From Gordius sp. MW1 (taxonomy: Eukaryota > Nematomorpha > Gordioida > Gordea > Gordiidae), in the NCBI GenBank assembly GCA_964036665.1, contig OZ038527.1:19180221-19244220 (forward strand): a stretch of 64,000 nucleotides of DNA, in the 5' to 3' direction. A program made the translations under genes and the position numbers. The notes beneath the pieces were generated by a model, which made no database searches, was not told the origin of the DNA, and worked only from the letters and a program-made list of their open reading frames with translations. Positions within the stretch are counted from its first letter, which is position 1. Every line of letters starts with the position of its first letter. Of this stretch, positions 46,107-58,007 are shown piece after piece.

Positions 46107-47922
46107 TAACTTATTTAAATAAATAGAGTAATTGGTCCATTTCTAATTTCATCTTACTGTAATATATATGAATAGATTATATATAAACATTAGTAAACTA
46201 ATTTCATATTATTCTTACAGACTTAGTAGTAAATAATTGAAAAATTTTATAAACAACTAGAATAAGAAATGCTATAAAAAATGGCATAAATTATTTAAAT
46301 CTTTAGCTAAAATAATAAATAATACTTTTTAATATTATGTATAATAATAAAAATCTTAAAAGATAGTTATGATTAATATATAAGTATAATAGCCCTAGAG
46401 TGAGCTTAAAAAAAGGAGCCTACGAAACTCACAATTTCTTATATTTCCCAAATATTAATTATTATAAAATCAAAATTGGTACTAATATTTAACTACATAA
46501 AATTTAAATATATATGACGTTCATTTTTTTAATAAAGTTGACTATGTAATCACTATCAAAATTAAAGTCAATAGAAAGGGTAAAATATAAATAACTTACC
46601 ATTAGTACTTATCATTTGTTATCATCCTATTTACAATACTTAAGCATAGCCAGTTTCTTTCATCATTGAGAGGGAAAGGTTTAAAAACAAAATGTTTAAC
46701 ATTCCGATAAGTGTAGTGGTCATATGAAAAGAATTTAGGAATTAAACTATATATCTTTAGAAATACTAACTAGGAACTTGAATTGGATACTTTTAAGGCA
46801 AATGCTCCCATTAAATTTAAAAACTTACATTTTATATAATGTTATTAAATTTTAAACATCATTGGAATATGTCTAGCAATTTATGGCAATTTGCATACAT
46901 GGCGCCGTCATCATTTTATTATGTCATAAAGAGCATAAATTACATAGTAAATAGTATTCGATACTAAGTAATTTTTTCAATGTGTTAATTGTTATTATAT
47001 GGTTTGTAATAGCCTAGATGTTTTTTTGATTATAAATAATAATTTTTTAAAAAGGTTTAAAATATAAGATTGTGCATGTATTCTATATGTTTATTATTAA
47101 ATCCGTTTAAATTAAGAAGGCTATTTTAATTTTTGGTCAAATCTAGAACACTTATCTGAATTTTATCAAGCAAATCTGGAGTTCCCAAAACATCCATGCA
47201 ACTAATATATATCTTTGAAAACACACTTTGTAATTATTTGATATCTTTAATAAGTTTATTAAAATCAAAAATAAAACCTATATTCTTGTATAGAAAATAT
47301 TTAAAGATGTATAACTATCAAAAAATTTTACTTTGAAAAGCCAGTCAACGCATAGCTCTTCCATTTTAAACCATATCTTATTTATTAATTTTTTGTCCCA
47401 CCGTATCAATGTATTTTTTTTATGATGCTGATGCCCAAATAGTTAAATCCTTCTCACTGCCAATAGATAATTAATGGAAATTGGTGGCAAGTCGGATGGG
47501 GCAAAATTAGAAAAAATTTTACCGGGATGGGTTGGGATTTGAAATATGAATTTGCTGACCTCCCGTAAGAACATATCTTTGTTTTAAATATAAATATGCA
47601 CACACAATATAGCGAATAAACCCAAACCAACGAGCACAATTAAAAAATGGTCAAAAAAACAAATTTATGCAAACATAAAATTTGATTTAATAACAATTTT
47701 TTATTTGTATGTTTATAAAATTTTAAGAAGGAATACTTAAAAGGGTTGGGACGTTCACTATTTTAAGAAAAGTTGAGTGACTTTTTTTTTAAAAATTTAC
47801 ATGACTCCTAAATGTTCATTGTTGTGTTTAATATGCAATTGCTGGCCAGCCCTATTCATAACCAACTAATTGTTAAGCAAATTGCGAATTTTCATCTTAT
47901 TAGTTTGCTGATATAATTACTA
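46107..47922. other. Divergent upstream region of tetraspanin and CTR1
   Basis: AT-rich. The 5' exon(s) of the CTR copper transporter are expected here or between 48250 and 48770, but I could not find a Met/His-rich N-terminus. CTAATG before GTAAGTTATT on the minus strand at about 46595-46605 could be the donor of a tetraspanin 5' UTR exon. Confidence 0.4.
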
Positions 47923-48243
47923 GATGAACCCGACAAACGTTGTTTTGCCACCCGGGTGTATTAAATTATGTTGGGATTTTAAGGCATATATGATGATAAA
48001 GCGGTTATTGAAGTAAAAATAAAGTTTGATGTCTATATGTTCTACTTCTATTGTTCTATTTCCGTATACAGTGCAACGCGTACGAATACTCGAAAACTAC
48101 TGGACCGATTTGGCTCGAACAAATCTTAAAACATGCTCCGGAGTGTTTGGAATAAACTGTGAAATTTTGAGCCAAATTGGTTTGGTAGTTTTCCAAAATT
48201 GGTGGCGGCATATATACACACATGGTTTCATTTTTATATATAA
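47923..48243 (+). mobile_element. Non-autonomous Helentron/Helitron-like element
   Basis: Starts with GAACCCGACAAACGTTGTTT followed by TGCCACCCGGGTGTATTA, a 5' sequence type seen in Helentron-like elements. It ends with the CTCGAAAACTACTGGACCGA block, CATATATACACACATGGTTT and CATTTTTATATATAAGATT. The 3' block is about 80-90% like 63355-63528. There are no TIRs and no clear target duplication, as expected for rolling-circle elements. The classification is inference from end motifs. Confidence 0.7.
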
Positions 48244-48773
48244 GATTAGTGTATCATCGAGAACCTCATTTCGAATATTTTATATTATGTACATCTTATA
48301 AATGACAAATGTTTTAATTAATTTCAATATGCTTTACTTTTAAGGTCAAAATGGTCTACCATTTTATTATTTGAACATAGTGCCTAAGGCGTGATTTGTG
48401 AATATGTATGAAAGATGGACCTTGGCCCTGAATGTCTTTAAGTGTACACCAAGTTATAATGAGTCAAAAGCGAAATGGCATTGATAAGCCATCTTTACCG
48501 CTATCAAATTACAATATATATTATTTTGTAAAAGTTAATATTTGTAAATGATTTTCACTCATCAATTTAACGGTAATTTCCTAATTCACGGATGGATCAT
48601 TACCACAAACACAGGTTATAATTTTAAATTAGCGACGAGAAAAATAAATTTGATTTTTGCTCTTATTATTCATGAATAATAATTTAAATTATTGCCAAGT
48701 TAAATGAGGGGCATTATTCAAAAATATAAACAATTTTTTTTTATTTTAATATTATTGTTTTTTGTTTATAACA

Positions 48774-49751
48774 GAGTTGATAGCTACATGTCTATTTATC
48801 GTTTGCCTGGGATTTTTCAACGAAGTATTGAAAGCTATGAGAAAATATCTCATTAAAAATCCAATTTTTTTCAATGCCAACAAATTCATCTTTAAAAATG
48901 ATAAGTACAAACTTTTCGTTTGCCGACATGGAACTTCGGTAATCCCTAGAGAAAAAGAAAAACAGCATTTTTGGAATAAACCACATAAAAATGATAATAG
49001 TAATTTCTATCAGGATTATCCCGAAAAAATGTTTTCATTCCCAAAACACGAAACGATGCGTTTAAACAATCCACCCAACAATATAATTGACGAGACTGAT
49101 GAAACGAATTGCGATTGTCTATCAAAGTGATTTCACATGTTAATGAAATCTATTATTATTCACAAATTTTTAATAATTAAAATATTTTTTTTTGCAATAA
49201 TTAGTTTTTATAAATTTTTTTCTATTGGTATGCGGCTAATTTTTTTTATAAACATTAAAAATTTAATGATTTCAATATTCGCATAGCAGCAGTCAAATTT
49301 ATAATATTTTGAACCATAGGTTAAATATCTAATTTTTTAAATTATCAACATATGTTTGATTCTTGTAAGCAAATAATTTAGTAGACTTATTTAAAAATAA
49401 TAATTTGTCCTTCAACCTATTTAATTTCGATAATTAGCCAAAATTCAAAATATTTATAGTTATGTATTGCCATCCAAAAATAACTAATAACTTATAATTT
49501 TACCATTGTAATTAGGGCTTTTAATCAATATTTATTTAATTAACCCTGTATACTTCAGAATTGAATTAACCATGGGAGACCACGTGTTGCAAACTGTTTT
49601 ACACGTCATTCAAACTGGGATCTACTTATTGCTAATGTCCATATTTATGTTCATGAGCGTTTGGTTATCCCTTTCAACCATCATTGGAATCGGCATAGGC
49701 TATGCCGCTTTGATGAAATGCAATACTTATATTTTTAGAACAATTGATTAA
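48774..49751 (+). CDS. CTR1: CTR-type high-affinity copper transporter, 3' exons
   Basis: Two exons, 48774-49126 and 49559-49751, join in phase 2. The first holds the end of TM1 (ELIATCLFIVCLGFFNEVLKA) and a long cytosolic loop. The second starts IELTMGDHVLQTVLHVIQ and encodes TM2 with MSIFM (the MxxxM copper gate) and TM3 with GIGIGYAAL (the GxxxG helix-packing motif), ending KCNTYIFRTID. CTR proteins form trimers that import Cu(I) through this Met gate (family knowledge). The Met/His-rich extracellular N-terminus and the start of TM1 are missing and should lie upstream. The TM1-TM2 loop is about 100 residues, longer than the roughly 45 of human CTR1, and rich in Lys, Asn and Asp. AATAAA is at 49811-49816. 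Confidence 0.88.
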
Positions 49752-50009
49752 AAAACACATTTAAATTGTTTACTCATTTTTGCGTTACACTTACATATAT
49801 ACTTCTTCATAATAAACAAATATTTATTATTAACAATAAATACCTAACAAACACACGAAAACAATAAATACAATTACAAAGTTTGGGTAACAAAAACAAC
49901 AGGGTAAACGATATAAAACGAAGTTAAATACAAATGAAAATACTAATACAATTTTGCTAGTATATTTTTGGTGACATAGAGATCTCTTTAAGCCTTTCGT
50001 TAGACTAAT
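49752..50009. terminator. Overlapping 3' ends of CTR1 and TRAPPC10
   Basis: The stop codons of the convergent genes are only 258 bp apart. A plus-strand AATAAA (49811-49816) and a minus-strand AATAAA (TTTATT at 49823-49828) are nearly adjacent, so the transcripts would overlap by a few tens of bases in their 3' UTRs. Confidence 0.55.
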
Positions 50010-53000
50010 TTAACTAGAATTACTAGGTGGTAGAACTTGGTATTGAATGCCCAAGGAGGCGTTATAAACTTGGGCAGGTCCTAGATTAATGAGAGAGACG
50101 GATTTAGGTGAGATTGAAGAAGATGATGAAATAGTTGCAGTTTGTGGGTTAGCGTCTTTAGAGAGGGAACGAGTTTTATTTTTGAAAGGGATAGAACATT
50201 TACGATAAAAAGAAGATAAAGATGCAGAATCAGTTCTGCCCCTTATGCGAGAAGCCAAAGTAAGGAGGGGCGATTTTAAGGGTTCATTTTTTGATCGATC
50301 CTCTGCTAATGCACTTTGTCGATGATCAGAGATTTCTCCAGCAGACCGATCTCCCTTTAAGATGTAAAAACGTAGGGAGGGTGCCGGAAAATATCCACGG
50401 GTCAAGGGTTTTATGAGCCTGCTGAATGTTGCTGGTGTATTAGGGTCGCTTCCCACCTTGATAACATCCTCTATATTTTTACGAGAATAAATTTATAAAA
50501 ATGTATAAAATACTGAAGTTAATTGGATATAAATGCCGTGAACGTAAATAATAAAGATTAAATCCGCAAATTCATTAATTAATTCAGGCGTGCAAAAGTA
50601 GGAAGAGCTAAATTGTGGATATAAATATGCGTTAAAAAAACCAAATTTACAAAACGGTGACGTGATAAGATGTACCGTCGTCGGGTAGAGTACCATCACG
50701 AACGACGGCCCAAACAGCTGGATCACAGATGATTTTATATTTAAGGTACATGTCTCCATCGACATTACCGGCAAGTCGAAAGATTCGAGCCGTAAAGGTA
50801 CAAGGCGTTTCGACTTTAAGAAACGACGCTCGTTGTTCATCCGTAGTTCCCAAAAGGGGCGGTACCAAGGCGGTACGTACCAAGAATTGGGTGCGATAAT
50901 GGACCAAGTCGAAGAGGTACGTGTACAGACTCTGTTCGACTTTGTGAGAAGATGGCTGATGATGATGGCATTTCATATACCAAATGGTGAAGGCCAAGTC
51001 TAGGCGATCGTCGCTTGAAGCTATGGATAGACGCGTGGGGTTATTTGACCCCAAAGAAGAACATGTTAAATAGATTGTTGTAAATGCCAAGCTTTTTGAA
51101 TGAGCCAACAAATTTTAATAAAAAATTAGCAAATTTGGTATTGATAATATTAATTTAATACAACAAGAAGATATTTCAGAAAATTTTAGGTTACAAGCGA
51201 TAAAAAATTAATTTACGGCAGCTATGGATAACCCCAAAGAGGGGTTGTTAAATGTTTTAAATTTCAAAACAAGGCGATTTTGAAGTGTTAATAAACACCA
51301 CATTTTTGGTTTAAAGAAACCAATTAGAAAATAAAATAAAAACTCAAAAAAATATACAAAATTTAGTGTTGATGATATTAATTAAAATATTTAGACGGCA
51401 GCTATGAATAGACGGTAGGGTCCCATCAAACCCCAAACAAAGATTGTGGGGTGTTTTATAACATGAGCAGCTGTTGTAATGTAACATGTTTTAAGAGCTA
51501 ACAAACTTTGAGAAAAATTAGCAGAATTTAAAATTAAATTTTTCAAATACTGCCTTCAAAATATTAACGAATCGCATTTTATTACTGCAAACCGTTCGAT
51601 AGAGACAAAATGTTTTTTCCAAGTGGGTCAAGGGTGGAGAGTTAAGCTTTTCATTACAAGTTATATTGATTATATCTTGGTATAATGAAAATATAAAAAA
51701 AAATCTTGTAAATACAACCTTACAAAAGCGTTCTGAATAACCTTGGAGAAGGTGAAAGGGGTAGTGAGGACCCTAGACATTTGCAGTTCTCTCCTCTATT
51801 CAGTATTTAATGCCTAGCTTGAAAATAGTTAACTCGATTTATAATGAACAACTTTGTAAAAATCGTAACATGATTGTTTATATTATACAGTTGAACACAC
51901 ATACTGATGTAGTTGAAATTTAAATATTAACTTATGGTTTCTAAGAATCAATCAAAAAAAGCTAAAATTTATGCTGATTTTTAATTTTAAACACTATCAT
52001 ACGCAGACACGTAGCTATCCAAAAAATCTAAAATGGTCACCTCTTGTCGATTTTGACATTTGCAAAGCATCAATTTTCCTGCCAGGGTCTGGGTTCTCTT
52101 GCTGGCTTCCTCTGTAATTTCGTGTTGGAAGTTGTGAATTCAGTAGCCAAACATAAGAGGCGCTCTGATTTCCAGTTATTTTCTTACACATATAGTTTTA
52201 TATTTATACATCTTACATAATTTATGATCCGCACATATATTTTATAATAAAAATATGTATGAGCAATCAAGAGCCATAAAAGCGTGATAAACTGACAAAC
52301 CTATTTTGGACAGTGGTCAAAATGTGTAATTGAAATATCGTTACTTTGTTTCTACCCCCGCCCTGTCCAGACTTATAACAAAACCAACCAATATAAAATA
52401 ATAACTCTCAAAACACAACAACTTAAAAAAGCGTAAACGACGACTATTTTATAACAAAAATTCTAAAGATCTTTCCATCTGGCTCACTTAATAATGACAT
52501 ATTGATCAAGTATCAATCACCACCTGTTTTTACTAATCTCTAGACTTTATTTTAACGTCAATTTTTAATTTCAACGCCATTCGAATTTGCTATAATCTTT
52601 AATAATATAGGTTGGACTTAATTTAGCATTGACGCTCGTAAAATGATCTAAGCTCATCACTAGCTAAAAATCCAAAAAACGTCTCAAAACTTAAAGTGCT
52701 ACAAGGTGTCAAGTAAAAGGAAATTTTTGATTTCTATGCTTAAGGCACATATTTACCGCAAAAATCTAATAAAGTATATTAAATAAGATTATAATTTCAA
52801 TTAAAGACTGTAAATAAAGCTCCCCCTTTCTTTTTAGTTAATTTTAGTTGCCATACCATATAAATTTTATTAAACAACTTGATGAGATAACCTTTTTACG
52901 AATCTCGATCAGACATGTTTATGGACGTAGCCAGGGGGTGGCAGGGACGGGCAAGTGCCCCCCACTCTAAATCCATAACTTTTTTCCTACAATTATGGTT

Positions 53001-55274
53001 GAAATTTTAAGTAGTTATTATTTTGCCCCTCCCTAAATCATTATTGCCCCCCCCTTTAATTCCAATCCTAAAAACGCCCATGGGCATGTTGTTTACATCT
53101 CGTTGGACATCCAGAAATTTGTATATAACAATTAGCAATGTTTGATTTCTCTAACACGCGTAAGTGATATATTAAAACAATAATAATTCTTAAATTAAAT
53201 GAATTTTATGCCAAATTTAAATTCTAATAAACAACTCGGTACATAATATGCTAAAACATAAAATATTCATATAAAATACTAAAATTACTTACCAAAACTT
53301 CTAACGGGTTGTTTAAATTAGTAAAAGATACTGCTCCGAATTCTTTGAAAGTGTTAAAACACTTCAACTCGGGTTGGGATAATTGAAAGGAAATCTCATT
53401 AGTTCGACATTTTATCAGCACTTGGACATATTTCTTATCCGGACCACAAGTATGTACGGTGTGTCCCACAGTAAAAGGTTGGTAAAAACGCAAATTTTGT
53501 GTAATGCGACTTCGTTCCCAAGGGCAAAAAATTTCGATCTTAAATCAAATTATTCGCAATTTGCTATATTAATACATTGTACAAAAATAAATAAGCTGAA
53601 AAATTATTTCTAAACTAATAAATATAATCAGTGAAACTTGATAATCTTATGGGCGTAGCCAGGTTTGTAACTATAGGGGGGGGCAACAATGCTTTAGGGA
53701 GGGGCATAATATTTCATTTTTAAATTTAATCCATAATTATATTAAATTTTGAGAGTTTATGTATTTAGAGGCGGGGCCTGAAATCCTTCTTTACATCCCC
53801 TTGGCTAACCCCATGCACTTTATATTAAAAATACATTTTTATAAATATAAGAGTCCATTCTAATTTGTAATTCTATGCCACACAATTAAAGGCAAAAAAG
53901 TTAAAAGTCATATAAAAGGAGTAAAAAATATAGGAATTAACTCTAAATAACACTCGCAGCTCCTCCACTGCTGATTGTATCTAGCACTACAATTAAATTC
54001 CATTTTACAGTAAAATTTCGCGATATCAAAAAATTAAATAAATGCTTATAGAAAGGACCAACTTACTCTGTGATCAAATGTATGAGGAGTAGCCTTTTTC
54101 TTTTGTATATTTTTGGAAGAGGTATAGGAATCAACGTAGAATTGGCAAGGAATTATCAAGGTATGATAATTAGGTATCTCTTTCACAATTTCTAGGCTAA
54201 ATCGTTCATCTTTAGATGGAAGGAATTTGAGTAGGGGTGCGTTGGACTCAATTCCATCTTCGTGCCCATTAAGTAAACTTGGAAACTTTGAGAAATAAAA
54301 ACGGAACTATCAATAAATAAAAACGAAGACAAAATGAACGTGGAATTTAAACAAAACTTTTCTTATCTATAAATTTTATACATCTAAATTACTGGCAAAC
54401 AATAGATCGAAAATATAATTAGCTATACTAGTAAATTAATATTCTGATGGACCAGAAATCATTTGCTATCTTAAGGTTAAAAAAATATATTTCATTAATA
54501 ACGTGATATATAAATTGGCAGAAAATTTCGGGTTTCTATCGAATTTTAACCGCTTAATCAATTAGTATATAAAATTCAGCACTTTAAAAAATTGCATATT
54601 ATTTTTAACCAACACAATTTAAGCGAACTCAGAAATTTCTCCCAGAATTAAGGGATTAATTTATATCCTAATTATACTATTAACAGAAACCTAACTTAAT
54701 TTACCCACATTCACAGGCTTAAGGGTAAAATAATCTAAAAAGTCTCTTTTCTTTCAATCTTTGGCCTATCAAATAAGGGGATGAGGGTCAAATATTATAA
54801 AAATTCTTCATCTAAAATTTAAAAAACTTTAATAACTTTTTCAGTTATCTTTAGACCCAATAAATCTCACGCAAATAAAATTACATTGACATCCAAGCCG
54901 GGAGTTAGAGTGAATTTTAATTCGATCCCGGGCCGTATGTTGAAGGAGCCAGTGGTCAAGACTAAAGCCCACGTCTGTTGAATACCGGCTAAAGGCTTAA
55001 CTTTACTCACACCCCTAGATCTTATGCCTGGGCTTGTTGAAGTCGAGGCTAAAGGTACTAACGCAGGAGGCATGGCTTCGCACGGGCTAATAACTATTTT
55101 ATGATCCGGTTTCACGTCCTTCCCAAATTCAAAGTATAAACTAGGCCGTACTTTCCTAATATCTAAGCTACAATTTTTAGTATTGTAATCACCAAGATTT
55201 GCTTGGAAAGATAGGAGACCATCGCCCCACACGAAAGCTAGATGGGTGAAGTGATAGGTACTATTGTTTTTCGC
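50010..55274 (-). CDS. TRAPPC10: TRAPPC10 (TRAPP II subunit), C-terminal exons
   Basis: Exons on the minus strand: 54871-55274, 54067-54277, 53293-53538, 52003-52109, about 50655-51091, and 50010-50470. The first four junctions keep phase; the last donor is unresolved (candidates near 50655-50675). Motifs match the Gryzun-like C-terminal half of TRAPPC10: VRPSLYFEFGKDVKPDHKIV, LAGIQQTWALVLTTGSF, EIFCPWERSRITQNLRFYQP, GKLMLCKCQNRQE, KYKIICDPAVWAVVRDG, TRGYFPAPSLRFYIL and the terminal AQVYNASLGIQYQVLPPSN. TRAPPC10 is part of the TRAPP II complex acting on Rab GTPases at the Golgi. About 530 C-terminal residues are present. The N-terminal half should be on the minus strand beyond 55274; I saw no exon for it among the transposons up to 64000. 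Confidence 0.88.
52920..53082. mobile_element. MITE, CATGGGCGTAGCCA family, in TRAPPC10 intron
   Basis: Left end TATGGACGTAGCCAGGGGG, right end AAAACGCCCATG. GACATGTT (52912-52919) and GGCATGTT (53083-53090) match 7 of 8. Confidence 0.88.
53648..53815. mobile_element. MITE, CATGGGCGTAGCCA family, in TRAPPC10 intron
   Basis: Left end TATGGGCGTAGCCAGG, right end TTGGCTAACCCCATG. The interior keeps TTTAGGGAGGGGCATAAT. No target duplication is evident. Confidence 0.8.
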
Positions 55275-55324
55275 CTGTCAAACATAAAGTGATTCAAACA
55301 TCTTCATAAGAGATAACTAGAGAG

Positions 55325-55465
55325 TAGTAAAAACGGCTGGGTTTTGTTTGGTCTATTTTTCTAAGCGCATAAACATACCAAAGGGTCACACTTTTGGTCT
55401 GCTTTTGTTTAGTCGACTAAAAACAAAGGTCGACCAAACAAAACCCACCCGTTTTTACAACCCTA
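55325..55465. mobile_element. hAT-like MITE, 141 bp, perfect TSD
   Basis: CTAGAGAG flanks both sides (55317-55324, 55466-55473). The ends TAGTAAAAACGGCTGGG and CCCACCCGTTTTTACAACCCTA are inverted. The interior TTTTGTTTGGTCTA also appears in the SKAP-intron copies. Confidence 0.92.
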
Positions 55466-55473
55466 CTAGAGAG

Positions 55474-56474
55474 GAAATTGATAAGAAATCAACATAATAT
55501 GTTTGGTTTACAATTCTTTCATTCGCTTTAGAAGAGCCACTTTACATGGTATTAAAAGCGGCATTCCTTGTATAATCAATCGATGATGAGTTTCTTTAAT
55601 TGATTCGTTAACGTTATTTCATGAATGTGAGATATTAAACCTAACTTTTACATATCAACATGCGTTTGCTTATAGCAATGTTTTACCCTCCGTTTCCTGT
55701 GCAGGATCATGACGATGGATAAATATATATTTGTGTGGCTATCGAGATTGTAAAAAAAGAAGCAGCAAAGGAGTTATAAAGCCTGAAAAATTGTTACATA
55801 ATATTGGTAATATTTTTGACCATTCCAAGTCGAATCGTGAAAAAAGACGATTTTCGACCGACCATTTCAGATTTGGATAACTTTTGATGAGGGTGCAGGT
55901 CTCGTATATTAGAGAAATCTTTAAAAAATTTAGTCATTTTGGACGAATACTGTTTAGGTCATGGACGTTTAAAGGGCCAAAATCACGATCAAGCGCGTTT
56001 TATAGTTTTACTATTTTTGTCATAGTTTTTAAAGTAATAGAGCTATTCACTAAAATTTTGGTGCATTTTGTTCCTAAAAATTTTCTATAAAAACAATTTA
56101 ACAAAAAACCTCAAACATTTGCGGTCAATATTTTGTGGTCAAATTAGTGAAAAATCATAAAAACCAATTTTGACCTCATATTAAATTACAAATTTCACAA
56201 TGTGCTCTCTTTTATGACCCACAGATTTCAATCGTTTGGGGTAGGCTACAAAATGGTTAAGAATTCGGAAAATTACATTTTCACCAAAGGTATTTCTAGA
56301 TGGCGTCAATTATTTAAAGAACCTATTATGATGTTATTTTAATCAAATTGCAAATTTATAAAGAATGTAAGGTAAATAAACAATATTGGAATAAAAATAT
56401 CCCTTTCCCCATCTCTTTCACTCCCGCCCAGGGGCGGGATTGGAGGAAAAAGAGAGGAGATTAGGTGAAGAGAG
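55474..56474. other. Intergenic or TRAPPC10 intron
   Basis: AT-rich DNA without a recognisable exon. If TRAPPC10 continues, this would be intronic. Confidence 0.4.
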
Positions 56475-56920
56475 CAGAGGTCAGATTTGTTAGAATTTTT
56501 CTGCCTGAACCCGGCCCGATTTTATAATTAATCTGCCCGCCCGAGCCCACCCGAACCCTTCTATGTGTCCGCCCGGCAATGCCCGAATTATCAGAGCTGC
56601 CCGAACTGCCCGGCCCGAAATGGTGTGTTTTAAAATTTTTAGCACTAATATCGTTATATTTTTTAAAAATTTTATCTTAATTTTTGATTTTTTTTAAAAT
56701 GAGAACTAGTATTAACATACATTATGAAACCAATTAAAAAGGTGGCAAAATATACACAAAAAACAATATAATACATTATTTTAAAAACAAAATTGAGCCC
56801 GAATCGCCCGAATCTTGTTATGGTGCCCGCCCGAAAGTTAAAATTTACGACAGTTACCCGGCTCGGCCCGTGGACCAGGCGGGCAGGTTCGGGCACCGGG
56901 CCGGGTAAATCTGGTCTCTG
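56475..56920. mobile_element. hAT-like MITE with CAGAGGTCAGATTTG ends
   Basis: Left CAGAGGTCAGATTTGTTAG and right TAAATCTGGTCTCTG are inverted. CCGGCCCG/CGGGCCGGG and GCCCGAAC motifs follow inward on both sides. GAAGAGAG and GAAGGGAG (56467-56474, 56921-56928) match 7 of 8. Confidence 0.8.
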
Positions 56921-56950
56921 GAAGGGAGAGAGAGATGTGTTAATAAACAC

Positions 56951-58007
56951 CAGAGACCAAAAAAGTCCGGTCCCCGCAACTGTCTTAAAGTTTAATTTTC
57001 GGGCGGGCATGCTAATAAGATTAGGATAATTCGGGCATAATTAAATTAATAACATAGTATATTATTTTGTTACCTTTTTATTGGATTGTATATCGAGAAT
57101 GCTTAAAATGTTAAAATAACATAGTTTTGCCACCACTTCCCAAGTTATTTTTATAATATTTGCCCAAATCCATTTCTTTCAGATCCCTAGCTACGATTTT
57201 ATGGAAAGAATTTAAATATTTATATTTATGTAGATCTTTCATTGTTCGCAATACACATGTGTGCCGTCTAGACTTAAAACAAAGGCGTCATGCGATATTC
57301 ACACAATGTATGCACATATAAGTGTTAAATTTAATCCTAATTCATTTAATTTTTTTATCAAATAAAATTTGGGTGAACAAAGCTTCCCCATTTTGTAATT
57401 CGCCTTTTTTATTCCCTAATCTACGCTATTACTTATTTCTAATTTCTTTAATAATTAATTTCCATATGATTCTTCTTTTGCCCCATTTCGCAATTCACCC
57501 TTTTTATTCCCTTATCTATGCAATTAATTTTTATAAAACATAATTAATTCCGATTCGATTCTTTTTTTGCTTCAAATAAATCTCCGTTATATTCTATAGC
57601 AAGAAGGTAATTTATTGATTAAATAGTTTTTTTTATCAAAAAAAGTTTATTAATCTAGATGCATTAGCAATTAATCTATAAAAATTTTGTGACCTATTAA
57701 TCGGGGCGGGCAGCTCTAATGGTTCGAACATGGCCGAGCGGATACTTAGAAGGGTTCATGCGGACAATTTAGTTAAAAATTTGGACCAGGCTGAGTTCGG
57801 GGCGAAAAATTTAAACAAATCTGACCTCTGGAATCGCATAAATTCGGGCCTAACGGGCAAATTTGATATATCGGGCCGGGGGATTTAAGCAGCTTTAACG
57901 ATTTGGGCGGGCCGAGCAGAAACTTAAAAGGGTTCGGGCGGCAAGGAAGTTAAAAAATTGAATTGGACCGGGTTCGGGCAAAAGATTTCAAACAAATCTG
58001 ACCTATG
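56951..58007. mobile_element. hAT-like element, about 1.06 kb, same end family
   Basis: Starts CAGAGACCAAAAAAGTCCGG and ends ACAAATCTGACCTATG. ATAAACAC and GTAAACAT match 6 of 8. Further internal inverted ends at 57810-57830 (CAAATCTGACCTCTG) suggest a nested or internally duplicated structure. The inner segment 57285-57705 recurs at 63585-64000. Confidence 0.6.
57285..57705. repeat. Dispersed repeat, copy 1
   Basis: From AAACAAAGGCGTCATGCGAT to GACCTATTAATCGGG, nearly identical to 63585-64000, with internal two-fold TTATTCCCT-TATCTA-type repetition. Confidence 0.85.

Noticed and set aside
50493-50840. Second open frame on the minus strand over TRAPPC10 exons
   Set aside because: It overlaps the frame with the clear TRAPPC10 motif KYKIICDPAVWAVV and has no family features itself.
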